Both the position numbers and the translations under genes were made by a program. 64,000 nucleotides of DNA, from contig NZ_FCOG02000015.1 in assembly GCF_001544975.2 (NCBI RefSeq), forward strand, positions 62,001 to 126,000, in the 5' to 3' direction. The DNA is from Caballeronia arationis. Its GTDB lineage: Bacteria > Pseudomonadota > Gammaproteobacteria > Burkholderiales > Burkholderiaceae. Positions 35,623 to 44,645 of the stretch are shown here, piece after piece (positions within the stretch are counted from its first letter, which is position 1; each line of letters opens with the position of its first letter). The notes under the pieces are model-generated. The model made no database searches, was not told the origin of the DNA, and saw only the letters and a program-made list of their open reading frames with translations.

Positions 35623-37156
35623 TCAGGCCGCGAGCCTGAACACGCCGATTGCGCGCTTGAGTTCGTCGGCCTGCCCCGCAAGCGCGGCCGCGGCTGCTGT
35701 CGCCTGCTCCACGAGTGCGGCGTTCTGTTGCGTGACGGAATCCATCTGCGCGATCGCGACGCCCACATGCTCGATGCCACGCGTCTGCTCCGAAGACGCG
35801 GCGGAGATCTCGCCCATGATGCCGGTCACGCGCATCACCGAAGCGAGGATCTGCTGCATCGTCTCGCCGGACTGCTGCGCGAGATCCTGACCCTCAGTCA
35901 CGTTGCCGACCGATTCGTCGATCAACGTCTTCACGTCCTTTGCGGCGCTTGCGCAGCGTTGCGCCAGCGCGCGGACTTCCGATGCCACGACCGCGAAGCC
36001 GCGGCCGTGCTCGCCCGCACGCGCCGCTTCCACGGCTGCGTTCAGCGCGAGGATGTTGGTCTGGAACGCGATGCCTTCGATCACGCCGATGATGTCGACG
36101 ATCTTCCCGCGATGCGGTTCATCGTGGCGACCACGCCGGCGACGACGCTGCTGCCGCTTTCCACCGTCGACGACGCGCCTTGCGCAAGCTGGCTCGCCTG
36201 GCTGGCGCTTTCCGAATTGACCCGCACGGTGGAGGTGAGTTCTTCCATGCTCGATGCCGTTTCGGCTAGCGACGCAGCCTGCTCCTCGGTGCGCGACGAG
36301 AGGTCGGTGTGACCGTCCGCGATTTCGCGCGACGCGGCCGTGATGCCGTCGGCGACGAGCTTGATCTGCGCGATGGTTTCGGTGAGGCGCGACTGCATCG
36401 CGTGCATCGAGTACATCAGGCTCGCGCGATCGTTGTTGGCGACTTGCACCGGCTCGCTCAGGTCGCCGTCGGCGATACGCCGCAGATGACCGCCGCCTGC
36501 CCCGGATCGCCGCCGATGCTGCGCAGCACGCCGCGAATGATGAACGCCATCGCGAAGGTCAGCACCGCACCGATTGCGAAGACGATCGCCAGCGACTTCA
36601 GCACGATCGCGTAGAAAGCGCGGTCGATGTCGTCGATGTAGGCGCCGGTGTACACATGCCAGTCCCACTCGCGCACGTAGTCGCCGTAAGCGACTTTCGG
36701 AAGGGGCTCGCTCTGGCCGGGTTTCGGATACAGATACGACGTGAGGTGGGTGCCGTCCAGTCCGTGCTTCACGATTTCCGCGGTGAAATGCTTGCCGGTG
36801 CGGTCGACGAGATCGTTGATCTTGTTCTCGGTCTCGGGACGCACCGGGTTCAGGAGTTGCAGCATGTTCGAATCGACGACGAGCAGATAGCCGTTCTCGC
36901 CATAACGCACGGCGCGCAGGCTCGCGAGGGCGGCGGCCTTCGCGTCCGCCTCGGAGACTTTGTTGCCCTGCGCTTCTTTCACATGGAACCGCACGATGCT
37001 CATCGCCGATTGCACCTGTTCCGCGAGCGCGGTTTCGCGCTGCTGCATCAGCATGTGGCGCGTCGAAAGCGCGTTGAGCACGCAGAGCAGGATGAGACTG
37101 AGCCAAACGAAGCCGACGGTGCTGATCAGCTTGGCCTTGAAGCTTAATTTTTTCAC
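35623..37156 (-). pseudogene. Methyl-accepting chemotaxis protein disrupted by two frameshifts
   Basis: Three overlapping reading frames join into one chemoreceptor of about 510 residues. The first (37156 to about 36488) has a transmembrane helix (residues 10-28), a single-Cache sensor domain (YGENGYLLVVDSNMLQLLNP) and a second helix (about 185-210). About 36488, at GGDPGQAA, one base is missing and the frame moves to [14 protein letters not shown] (HAMP). About 36105, after MNRIAG, comparison with related receptors suggests about 10 bases are missing, and the frame moves again to [31 protein letters not shown] through to the end at 35623. The protein cannot be made intact unless these are sequencing errors. 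A FliA-type promoter survives upstream. Confidence 0.82.
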
Positions 37157-37243
37157 GGTGTGTCTTGAAGAAGGGACGAAGATCCTGCGCGCCGGTTTTT
37201 CGGCACCCGTGCGGATGCCGTAGGATCCAAGGCTTACACCGTG

Positions 37244-37270
37244 ATAACGGCGGCCGCTTCGCCTTCTTTA
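37244..37270 (-). promoter_or_regulatory. Sigma-28 (FliA) type promoter of the chemoreceptor gene
   Basis: The minus strand reads TAAAGAAG (37270-37263), 11 nt, GCCGTTAT (37251-37244), against the flagellar consensus TAAAGTTT-N11-GCCGATAA. TAAAG and GCCG are exact and the spacing is exact. It lies 87 bp upstream of the receptor ATG, fitting flagellar-class expression of a chemotaxis gene. Confidence 0.65.
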
Positions 37271-37304
37271 GCTTCGCTGTTCGCGGCGCCGTGTACAGCG
37301 CGGA

Positions 37305-37694
37305 TCAGAATTCCGTCGGCCCTACCGCGCCCACCCAGCGTTTCACCCGGGTCGGATCTGCCTCGTCCATGTAGAAGAAATGAGTCATGCTCGGTCTGAC
37401 GGGTTGCGTACCGGGTTCATCGAACGTCATCGTGACGAGGCCATGAAAGACCTTCAGCGACGGGCTATCGAGATATTCGACGACGTCGTGATGCGCAGTG
37501 AAACCCCTGTCGATGAATTCAAGAAGGTTCTTCCGGATCGCCTCGCGTCCGTGCCAGTCGGCCACGCCAAGATTGCATACGGCATCTTCGGCGAAGCAGT
37601 CGACTCCCTTGCCGAAGGTCTTGTCGTCGATCTCCTTCCACATGTCGAGCAGCCATTGGGGCGGTACGGTCTTCGTAAATGTGATCGTGGTCAT
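37305..37694 (-). CDS. SnoaL/NTF2-like small protein
   Basis: A 129-residue protein with the NTF2-like cone fold pattern: N-terminal helices (WLLDMWKEIDDKTFGKGVDCFAEDAVCNLG), the WHGREAIRKNLLEFIDRGF helix and C-terminal strands (VKRWVGAVGP). Such proteins may isomerise or bind small ligands; no substrate is evident. The ATG at 37694 follows GGAG. It is divergent from the GlxA-type regulator with 235 bp between, so that regulator may control it. Confidence 0.75.
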   Translation of the reverse strand: MTTITFTKTVPPQWLLDMWKEIDDKTFGKGVDCFAEDAVCNLGVADWHGREAIRKNLLEFIDRGFTAHHDVVEYLDSPSLKVFHGLVTMTFDEPGTQPVRPSMTHFFYMDEADPTRVKRWVGAVGPTEF

Positions 37695-37929
37695 GCCGTT
37701 CTCCGTGATTGACGATTGCTGTCCGTGTTGCAAGGACGCGCTGCACTTGAGCACGTACGCAGGCGCTTCCCGCTGACATCAAGCAGAATAGGCGAACCGA
37801 TCCGCGCTTCGATGCCAGCCTTCCCTCGCTTTCTGCCAGAGCCGCCTTACACGCAATGACAGGCGAGCCTCGGTCGTACACTTCACCGCTGCCATGCACC
37901 CCTGTGACCCGTGAGAACAAAACGCAGAC

Positions 37930-38925
37930 ATGCCAAAGCACCGCGTAGACGAACCTGACACGGCTCGTGTCATCGAGATACTGGCCTACCCGTCCGTACA
38001 GTTGCTCGATGTCACGGGCCCACTCCAGGTGTTCGCGTCCGCGAACGATATCGTCGCCGGGGCCGGTAAAAAGCCGCCCTATGCAATGCAGATCGTCGCG
38101 CCCGGAGGGGGTCCTGCTGTCACGGCATCGGCGGGCGTGGGACTTGTCGCCCATCCGCTTTCATCCATCGGAGCGCCTCTGGACACCTTGATCGTCGCCG
38201 GGGGCGAGGGTGTCGATCTGGCGGCCATGGACCCGCGCCTTGTCGACTGGGTGCGTGCGCGGGCGGGCGACGCACGGCGCGTCGCTTCAATCTGTACAGG
38301 GGCGTTCCTGCTTGCCTCAACGGGCCTGCTCGACGGGCGGCGCGTCGCCACGCACTGGCAATACTGCGCGGAACTCGAGCGCCGCTTTCCCGCCCTGAAG
38401 GTCGAGCGCGAACCGATCTTCGTGCATGACGAGCCGGTCTGGACGTCGGCAGGCGTGACGGCCGGTGTCGATCTGGCGCTGGCCCTCGTCGAGCAGGACC
38501 TGGGGCATACGGTCGCCCTTGCGGTGGCACGCTATCTTGTCGTGTTCCTCAAGCGGCCCGGCGGCCAGGCGCAATTCAGCTCGGCCCTCTCGCTTCAGAT
38601 CGCGGAGGACAAGTTCGGCGCGCTGCAGGCCTGGATTAGCCAGCACCTCGCGGAAGATCTGTCCGTACCGGTTCTCGCGGACAAAGCCGGCATGAGCGAG
38701 CGAAGTTTCAGCCGACACTTCGCGCGTGCTACCGGAATGACGCCCGAGCGTGCGATTGAACGCTTGCGGATCGAAGCCGCACGCGGCCTGCTGCTGGAAA
38801 CGCGCTTGCCGATCAAGCGAATTTCGCAGCGATGCGGATTCGGTTCGGAAGAAACGATGCGGCGCAGCTTCTTGCGTGCTATGGAAGTCACACCGCAGGA
38901 GTATCGGCTGAGGTTCGGGACTTGA
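37930..38925 (+). CDS. GlxA-type AraC regulator with DJ-1/PfpI domain
   Basis: A 331-residue regulator. The DJ-1/PfpI-like amidotransferase domain spans about residues 12-190 (IEILAYPSVQLLDVTGPLQVF; nucleophile-elbow cysteine in ASICTGAFLLA). An AraC-type double HTH follows at about 225-325 (LSVPVLADKAGMSERSFSRHFARATGMTPERAIERLRIEAA, ISQRCGFGSEETMRRSF). Members regulate catabolism of amino-acid-like compounds. Divergent from the SnoaL-like gene. Confidence 0.88.
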   Translation: MPKHRVDEPDTARVIEILAYPSVQLLDVTGPLQVFASANDIVAGAGKKPPYAMQIVAPGGGPAVTASAGVGLVAHPLSSIGAPLDTLIVAGGEGVDLAAMDPRLVDWVRARAGDARRVASICTGAFLLASTGLLDGRRVATHWQYCAELERRFPALKVEREPIFVHDEPVWTSAGVTAGVDLALALVEQDLGHTVALAVARYLVVFLKRPGGQAQFSSALSLQIAEDKFGALQAWISQHLAEDLSVPVLADKAGMSERSFSRHFARATGMTPERAIERLRIEAARGLLLETRLPIKRISQRCGFGSEETMRRSFLRAMEVTPQEYRLRFGT

Positions 38926-39187
38926 CGCGCCTATAAGGCACGCGGACGCGGAAGGCATCCGATACGCTTTGTCTGCACATCTGGGTACCTTCACCTCATC
39001 CGCGTGATCCAGGCTGGAGCAGCCTATGACCGAGCCGGGCAAGCCTCTCTTCCCGCTTAAGGCTTGCGTCATCGATTTCGTCGGGGCAGTCTTTGCATTA
39101 ATCGCGCACGCGCCCGCTTGCGTATTTTCACGTCCCTAATCGGGCCGGATCGATCCCCGCTGGAAAGCCATCGAGCGTCCCGACACC

Positions 39188-39805
39188 ATGCCCGCGACGA
39201 TATCGGCCGTTCTCTTCGACATGGACGGCGTACTGTGCGAATACGACCGGGCAGTACGCGTCGCGCATCTGTCGGCCGCGACCAACCGCAGCGCGGAAGC
39301 GATCCGTCACGCGATCTGGGGCTCGGGCCTCGAAGCACAAGCCGACGCGGGCGCGCTGGACGACGCCCGGTACATGAGCGCAGTCGACGATCTGCTCGGC
39401 TGCGCCATCGCGCTGGAAGACTGGCTGCTCGCGCGCCGCGCAGCGATGTCCCCGAATCCCGACGTGCTCGCGCTCGCCTCCGCGGTTTCGGACCGCAGCC
39501 GGATCGCCGTGCTCACGAACAACTGCCACATGGTCGTCGACAACCTGCCGTTCATCTGCCCCGATATCGCGCGCGTGTTCGGCAGCGACGACGTCTACGC
39601 GACAGCTTCGTTCAAGGCCCTGAAACCCGCGCGCGAAGCGTACCTGCGCTGTGTCGATGCGATGGGCGTGAGCGCTGCCGAAGTGCTCTTCATCGACGAC
39701 GTCGATGCGAACGTGACGGGCGCGATCGATGCCGGCCTGGCCGCCTGCAAGTTCACCACGGCCAATGCACTGGCGATCGAACTGCGCCGTCTGAACCTGC
39801 TGTGA
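39188..39805 (+). CDS. HAD-superfamily phosphatase (subfamily IA)
   Basis: A 205-residue hydrolase with the four HAD motifs: I FDMDGVLCEYD (nucleophile D11, acid D13), II VLTNN, III K in FKALKPARE, and IV FIDDVDANV. A helical cap lies between motifs I and II. The substrate is a small phosphate ester, not identifiable from sequence. It is convergent with the YdcF-like gene, 12 bp between stops. Confidence 0.85.
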   Translation: MPATISAVLFDMDGVLCEYDRAVRVAHLSAATNRSAEAIRHAIWGSGLEAQADAGALDDARYMSAVDDLLGCAIALEDWLLARRAAMSPNPDVLALASAVSDRSRIAVLTNNCHMVVDNLPFICPDIARVFGSDDVYATASFKALKPAREAYLRCVDAMGVSAAEVLFIDDVDANVTGAIDAGLAACKFTTANALAIELRRLNLL

Positions 39806-39817
39806 TCCGGCGCGTAT

Positions 39818-40585
39818 TCAATAAAGTCCGAGCCACCGCCAGATCCGGAAGCGCATGACCGCGGCGATCTCATAGAGCGCACTGTCGGAGTCGATCCACC
39901 CTTCCCGATGCGGCACCCACCACGAATACGGATTGCGCACGCTCGCGACGTACGGTTGCGGGTGCAGTTCGAACGCGTCGAACGCAAGCAGCGCGCGCCG
40001 CATGTGCAAGGACGACGTAATCAGCACCATCGCGTCATAGCGATCCTGACGCAGCAATCGATCGACATTGCATGCGTTCTCGTACGTGTTCATGCTCCGA
40101 TCCTCGATCAGAAGATCAGACGGATCGATTCCAGCCTTGAGCAGAAACGGCGTATACACCTCGGCCTCAGTGCGTCCGTGATGCTGCGGGTCGCCGCCAC
40201 TTACGATCACCCTACATTTAGTTTCGGCTTGCCGACATCGCTTGTAGAGACGAGCGGCCGCGTCGATGCGCGCGACGGTATCGTCTCGCGGCACGAGGCG
40301 CTTGCTGGCGTCGAAGTCCGTGCCGCCGCCGAGCAGGATCAGCGCCATGCGTGGCTTGAACGTCGGCTCGACGGTCGTGTCGTGACCGATCTGCGCGAGA
40401 CGCACGAGCGGGCCGGCGAGCCAGCTGCCGAGCAGCCAGAACACCACCGCGCCCGCGATCAGCACCTGCAGGCGGTGTCCGCGCCAGAGCACGAAGAGCG
40501 CGACATAAATGACGAACAGGGCGACGAGAACCAAGTTTATTGTCCTTAGCAAATGGGTGCGACAGCTTGAAGAAAGCGTCCTCAT
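39818..40585 (-). CDS. YdcF/ElyC-like membrane protein (DUF218)
   Basis: A 255-residue inner-membrane protein with two N-terminal helices (about residues 16-35 and 41-61) and a DUF218 domain (LILLGGG, VIVSGGDPQHHGRTEAEVYTPFLLKAGI, EDRSMNTYENA, VLITSSLHMRRALLAF). ElyC/SanA relatives affect envelope or peptidoglycan integrity, and some occur in polysaccharide loci. The role here is unknown. It lies divergently upstream of the carrier-protein operon. Confidence 0.85.
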   Translation of the reverse strand: MRTLSSSCRTHLLRTINLVLVALFVIYVALFVLWRGHRLQVLIAGAVVFWLLGSWLAGPLVRLAQIGHDTTVEPTFKPRMALILLGGGTDFDASKRLVPRDDTVARIDAAARLYKRCRQAETKCRVIVSGGDPQHHGRTEAEVYTPFLLKAGIDPSDLLIEDRSMNTYENACNVDRLLRQDRYDAMVLITSSLHMRRALLAFDAFELHPQPYVASVRNPYSWWVPHREGWIDSDSALYEIAAVMRFRIWRWLGLY

Positions 40586-40967
40586 GCGAGTGCCGGCGCA
40601 CGGCAGAACGCGCGCATCGAACAGATCATTTCACCGAAGCGCGCATCGAATCGTACACAAAGGCTCATACCAAAGTCCGGGCTTCATCGACATGTGTTGC
40701 TTCGTGCATCGACTGCCGGAATTTCGTGCGCCATCGCACGGACGCACATCCCGGCTAATTCGTTAAATACGATCATACAAACGGCATCGCTCGTCGCCCA
40801 ACGATCGATGTCATGCGCCCGAGTGCGATGCCCCGACAGCCGGACATTACCGAGACCGGTTGAAGGCTTCGGGCGGGAGCTCGTGCATGAACTGCACGCC
40901 GCTTCCAGGCGAACACTCGGGACAGAACAGAACCGATTCTCTCGGTGGGGCCTCACGGGGAAGCAAA
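40586..40967. promoter_or_regulatory. Divergent promoter region of the carrier-protein operon
   Basis: About 380 bp between the YdcF-like gene and the carrier-protein gene, without a supported coding region. It contains an inverted repeat CGTGCA (40882-40887), 5 nt, TGCACG (40893-40898), ending 70 bp before the carrier-protein ATG, which is a reasonable place for an operator. An AT-richer patch at about 40755-40785 (TTCGTTAAATACGATCATAC) may hold the promoter. No sigma-54 element was found. Confidence 0.45.
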
Positions 40968-41219
40968 ATGAAAACTGAACTGCGCCGCATCCTGTCCGAA
41001 TCTGCCCGACTCGACGTCCCGGTGGATTCGCTCGGCGACAGCGACGACCTCTATGCAGCGGGACTGTCGTCGCTCGCCACGGTGCATGTGATGCTCGCGA
41101 TCGAAGACGAGTTCGGGATCGAGATTCCGGACCGCATGCTCACGCGCCGCCTGTTCTCGAGCATCGACACGCTGGCCGCCTCGATCACCGAACTGCGCCG
41201 CTCGCAGGCGGCAGCATGA
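40968..41219 (+). CDS. Acyl carrier protein-like carrier for an aminoacyl group
   Basis: An 83-residue four-helix carrier protein. The phosphopantetheine site is S35 in AAGLSSLATV, where the usual Asp-Ser-Leu is Ser-Ser-Leu. Helix 2 and the following segment (VMLAIEDEFGIEIPD) are typical. Dedicated carriers of amino acid:[carrier protein] ligases have this kind of site, and the matching ligase is two genes downstream. The prosthetic group must be added by a transferase encoded elsewhere. The ATG at 40968 gives a normal ACP N-terminus. The stop overlaps the next start by 4 bp. Confidence 0.88.
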   Translation: MKTELRRILSESARLDVPVDSLGDSDDLYAAGLSSLATVHVMLAIEDEFGIEIPDRMLTRRLFSSIDTLAASITELRRSQAAA

Positions 41220-42505
41220 ATGCCCCCACCGAGGCATTGGGCAACGCCCTCGGCTCGATGCAACCCCTGATTTACGGCAGCGGCGCAGAAGCGCCGGCGC
41301 GCGACGAAGCCGCGTTGCTCGAAGCAGCGTGCCGGGTCGCCGTCATATCGGCCGCTCATGCCGATGCCGTCGACCGCGAGGCGCGCTTCCCGCGCGAAGC
41401 CTTCGAAGCGATGCGCAACGAGCGGCTGCTCTCCGCAATGATCCCGCGCGCATTCGGTGGCGACGGCCTTGCGCTCGACGGCGTCTCGCGCCTGTGCGAA
41501 GCACTGGCGCAAGGCTGCGCCTCGACGGCGATGATCTACGCGATGCACCAGAGCCAGGTCGCGTGCATCGTCGATCACGGCGCGCATGTCGCATGGCAGC
41601 GCGATCTGCTGGCGCGCATGGTCGACGAGCAGTTGCTGCTCGCATCGGCGACGTCGGAGGAAACGATCGGCGGCAACATGCGCACGAGCGCCTGTGCAGT
41701 CGATCTGGTCGACGACGCCTTCTTGATCGAAAAGCTCGCGCCCACGATCTCGTATGGCGCCTACGCCGACTGCATTCTCGTGACCGCGCGCCGTCATCCG
41801 GACGCGCCGCCCTCGGACCAGGTGCTGATCGTCGCGCCGCGTGACACGTTCGAACTCGAACCGCGCGGCACGTGGGACACGCTCGGCATGCGCGGCACGT
41901 GCAGCGAAGGACATCGCCTGACTGCACGCGGCAACGCCGAGCAGATCCTTCCGGCACCGTTCTCGAAGATCGCCGACGAAAGCATGCTGCCCGTCTCGCA
42001 TACGCTGTGGGCTTCGGTATGGATCGGCGTCGCTGCGGACGCGGTCAATCGCGCGCATCATTTCTTTCGCAATCAGGCGCGCGGCAAGCCGGGCGCACTG
42101 CCGCCGTCCGCATCGCGGCTCGCACAGGCGGTCACGCTCCAGCGCATGATGCAGGCACGCCTTGAGGCGGCGCTCGACGCTGTCTCCGACGCGAACGCCG
42201 AGCGCATCGCGAGGCAGGCGAAAGAGAGCGACCAGGTCGAGGACACGCCGCTCGGCGCATCCATCGGACTGGCGGCAGATCTCAACATGCTCAAGCTCGC
42301 CATTTCGACGACTGCGATCCAGGTCGTGCAGGAAGCGTTGATGATCTGCGGAATGGCCGGCTACAAGAACGACACCGAATTCAGCGTGGGGCGGCATCTT
42401 CGTGACCTTCTTTCCGCGCCGCTGATGATAAGCAACGACCGCATCGAGTTGAACACGGCCAATCTGCTGCTTGCGCAGCGGCACGCCGTCACGGGGACAA
42501 TCTAA
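41216..42505 (+). CDS. Acyl-CoA-dehydrogenase-like flavoprotein acting on a carrier protein
   Basis: A 429-residue ACAD-fold protein: helical N-terminal domain (FPREAFEAMRNERLLSAMIPRAFGGDG), beta domain (LLLASATSEETIGGN, DTLGMRGTCS) and C-terminal four-helix bundle. Where ordinary members end in ExxRD...EGT with the catalytic Glu, this protein reads GRHLRDLLSAPLMISNDRIELNTANLLL, so the usual base position is Asn-Asp. ACAD relatives in secondary metabolism oxidise aminoacyl groups on carrier proteins (for example prolyl-carrier dehydrogenases). The same is inferred here from its place between the carrier and ligase genes. Overlaps the carrier gene by 4 bp. Confidence 0.83.
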   Translation: MNAPTEALGNALGSMQPLIYGSGAEAPARDEAALLEAACRVAVISAAHADAVDREARFPREAFEAMRNERLLSAMIPRAFGGDGLALDGVSRLCEALAQGCASTAMIYAMHQSQVACIVDHGAHVAWQRDLLARMVDEQLLLASATSEETIGGNMRTSACAVDLVDDAFLIEKLAPTISYGAYADCILVTARRHPDAPPSDQVLIVAPRDTFELEPRGTWDTLGMRGTCSEGHRLTARGNAEQILPAPFSKIADESMLPVSHTLWASVWIGVAADAVNRAHHFFRNQARGKPGALPPSASRLAQAVTLQRMMQARLEAALDAVSDANAERIARQAKESDQVEDTPLGASIGLAADLNMLKLAISTTAIQVVQEALMICGMAGYKNDTEFSVGRHLRDLLSAPLMISNDRIELNTANLLLAQRHAVTGTI

Positions 42506-42507
42506 AA

Positions 42508-43563
42508 ATGAACATGCTGAACGAACAGGCCGCGCTCATCGCGGCCGAAGAAAACGCGCGTCCGCAGCAACCCTATGCAGGATCGGACCCGACACTGCGC
42601 TCGCGTCTCGTCGAAGCCGGCATCCTGATCGAGACGGGGGAGAACGGTCTCTATGGCCGCAGCGAAGTGTTCGAAGATGTCGTCGAGCGCCTGAACAAGG
42701 TCATCACGCTGCTCGGCGCAGACCAGCACGCGGAAGTGCTGCGCTTTCCGCCCGCGATGCGCCGCCACGACTTCGAGGACAGCGAATATCTGAAGAGCTT
42801 CCCGAATCTCGCGGGCAGCATCCATTCGTTCCAGGGCAACGACCGTGGTCATCATCGCCTGCTGGAAGCGCTCGACAGAACGATTGCCGCCGGCGACGAA
42901 GAACGCTCCGACGAATGGATGGACCAGCAAAAGCCGACCCGCCTCGTGCTCACGCCGGCAGCCTGCTATCCGGTGTATCCGCTGATCGCGCGGCGGGGCA
43001 AGCTCGCCGAAGCGGGCGCCATCGTCGACGTGTTCGCGTATTGCTTCCGCCATGAACCCTCGATCGATCCGAGCCGCATGCAGATGTTCCGCATGCGCGA
43101 GTACATCCGCGTCGGCAGCCCGGAACAGGTGATGGAGTTCCGCCAGAAGTGGATCGAGCGCGGCTCGATGCTCGTGCGGCTCCTGCAGTTGCCGTTCGAG
43201 ATCGATCTTGCCAACGATCCGTTCTTCGGACGCGGCGGCAAGATCGTCGCCGACAGCCAGCGCGAGCAGCAGCTCAAGTTCGAACTGCTCGTGCCGGTCG
43301 CGACGCCGGACAAGCCGACGGCGTGCCTCTCGTTCAACTATCACATGGAGCACTTCGGCGAGATCTGGAAGATCAAGCAGGCCGACGACAGCCTCGCCCA
43401 TACCGCATGCGTGGGCTTCGGCATGGAGCGCTCCACCCTCGCGCTCTTCCGTCATCATGGTCTCGATGTCGCGCAGTGGCCCGCTCCGGTGCGCGCGCTC
43501 CTCTGGGGCGACGCTGCGCCGACGATCGCCGAGGGACTCGCCAGCCTCGGAACGCCCGCATGA
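42508..43563 (+). CDS. Amino acid:[carrier protein] ligase, class II aaRS homologue
   Basis: A 351-residue catalytic-core homologue of atypical seryl-tRNA synthetase that lacks a tRNA-binding arm. It should activate a small amino acid with ATP and load it on the carrier's phosphopantetheine thiol. Motif 2 arginine is in YCFRHEPSIDPSRMQMFRMREYI and motif 3 in GFGMERSTLALFRHHG. Candidate zinc ligands C153, E198 and C301 are spaced 45 and 103 residues apart, the spacing I recall for the Bradyrhizobium enzyme Bll0957 (Cys131, Glu176, Cys279). Those relatives use glycine or alanine. It starts 2 bp after the dehydrogenase stop. Confidence 0.9.
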   Translation: MNMLNEQAALIAAEENARPQQPYAGSDPTLRSRLVEAGILIETGENGLYGRSEVFEDVVERLNKVITLLGADQHAEVLRFPPAMRRHDFEDSEYLKSFPNLAGSIHSFQGNDRGHHRLLEALDRTIAAGDEERSDEWMDQQKPTRLVLTPAACYPVYPLIARRGKLAEAGAIVDVFAYCFRHEPSIDPSRMQMFRMREYIRVGSPEQVMEFRQKWIERGSMLVRLLQLPFEIDLANDPFFGRGGKIVADSQREQQLKFELLVPVATPDKPTACLSFNYHMEHFGEIWKIKQADDSLAHTACVGFGMERSTLALFRHHGLDVAQWPAPVRALLWGDAAPTIAEGLASLGTPA

Positions 43564-44645
43564 ACGCGCCCTCGCCCGCTGAAGCCGTGGGTGCGCAAGG
43601 CGCCGCTGTCGCGCCGATGGCGTCGATGGAGCCCGCCGCTTCGCTTTCGCCCGTCGCGGTTCCGGCGTTCCAGCCGGGCACGCGTGCGCTCGTTCGCGAA
43701 GCGGATCGCCATGCATTGCATCAGGGCGAGCGCGTCTGGCTCGAGACCAACTGCTACGTCGATCTATGGATCGAGTTGCTGCACGACTTCGGTCTCGACC
43801 CGCGCGCGGCGCTCGGCTTCACCGTGCTGCAGGCGTTCGAAGGAGACCAGTTCACCTTCCCGAAGTTCTCGCTCGACGATCTTGCGACGCTCTATGGCCT
43901 GCAGGCTCAGGAGCTTGCAATCTACGACACGCTCGAGCGCCAGGTGCTCGAACAGACGCGGCGCGGCCATGTCGTGATCGTCGAGGTGGACGCGTTCTAC
44001 CTTCCCGACACGCGCGCGACCAGCTACCGTCAGACGCATTCGAAGACCACGATCGGGATCAAGCGCATCGATACCGGCGCGCGGCAGATGGAATATTTCC
44101 ATAATGCCGGCTATTTCACACTAAGCGGCGAGGACTACGACTACCTGTTCCGCCTCGCGCCCGAACTCGCCGACAATCCGCATGTGCTCTTTCCGTATGC
44201 AGAGTTCGTCAAACGCAACCGGCCCGCGCTAAGCGATGCATCGCTTGCCGACGCTTCGGCCAGTCTTCTCTCGATACATCTCGCACGGCGTCCGACCAGC
44301 AATCCGATCAGCGAGTGGCGTGCCGCCTTCAAGGAGCATGTGCACGCGGTTCTTAACCGCGACGTCGCGTACTTTCATCTGTATTCGTTCAACGTGATGC
44401 GTCAGTTGGGCGCGAACTTCGAATTGCTGTCGAAGTATCTCGGCTGGCTGCGCGAACGCGGCTTCGAGATTCCCGATAGCCTTCCGAAAGATGCGCAGCA
44501 CATCGCGAGCGAATCGATGGTGATGCAGTTCCGCCTCGCGCGGGCGCGCATGCGGGCGCGTCCCGACTTCTGCGACGATTGCCTCGACGGTCTTGAAGCG
44601 TCCTACGAACGCGTGATGACGCCGTTGGCCGCGATCTTCTCGTGA
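43560..44645 (+). CDS. DUF1839 protein, possible papain-like aminoacyltransferase
   Basis: A 361-residue protein of the DUF1839 family. The first 50 residues are Ala/Pro-rich. The next part reads like a papain-like (BtrH/C39) fold: C65 at the start of a helix (ETNCYVDLWIELLHDFG), a strand GHVVIVEVDAFYLP (136-149), H160 on the next strand (THSKTTIGI), and N182 after it (YFHNAGY) as third residue. BtrH moves an acyl group from a carrier protein to an aminoglycoside, so transfer of the aminoacyl group from the carrier to an acceptor is my inference. The C-terminal half is helical. Start and stop overlap both neighbours (ATGA, GTGA). Confidence 0.75.
   Translation: MNAPSPAEAVGAQGAAVAPMASMEPAASLSPVAVPAFQPGTRALVREADRHALHQGERVWLETNCYVDLWIELLHDFGLDPRAALGFTVLQAFEGDQFTFPKFSLDDLATLYGLQAQELAIYDTLERQVLEQTRRGHVVIVEVDAFYLPDTRATSYRQTHSKTTIGIKRIDTGARQMEYFHNAGYFTLSGEDYDYLFRLAPELADNPHVLFPYAEFVKRNRPALSDASLADASASLLSIHLARRPTSNPISEWRAAFKEHVHAVLNRDVAYFHLYSFNVMRQLGANFELLSKYLGWLRERGFEIPDSLPKDAQHIASESMVMQFRLARARMRARPDFCDDCLDGLEASYERVMTPLAAIFS

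Noticed and set aside
39064..39858. 264-residue plus-strand frame overlapping the HAD phosphatase
   Set aside because: Arg-rich out-of-frame reading of the HAD gene, which has all four catalytic motifs.
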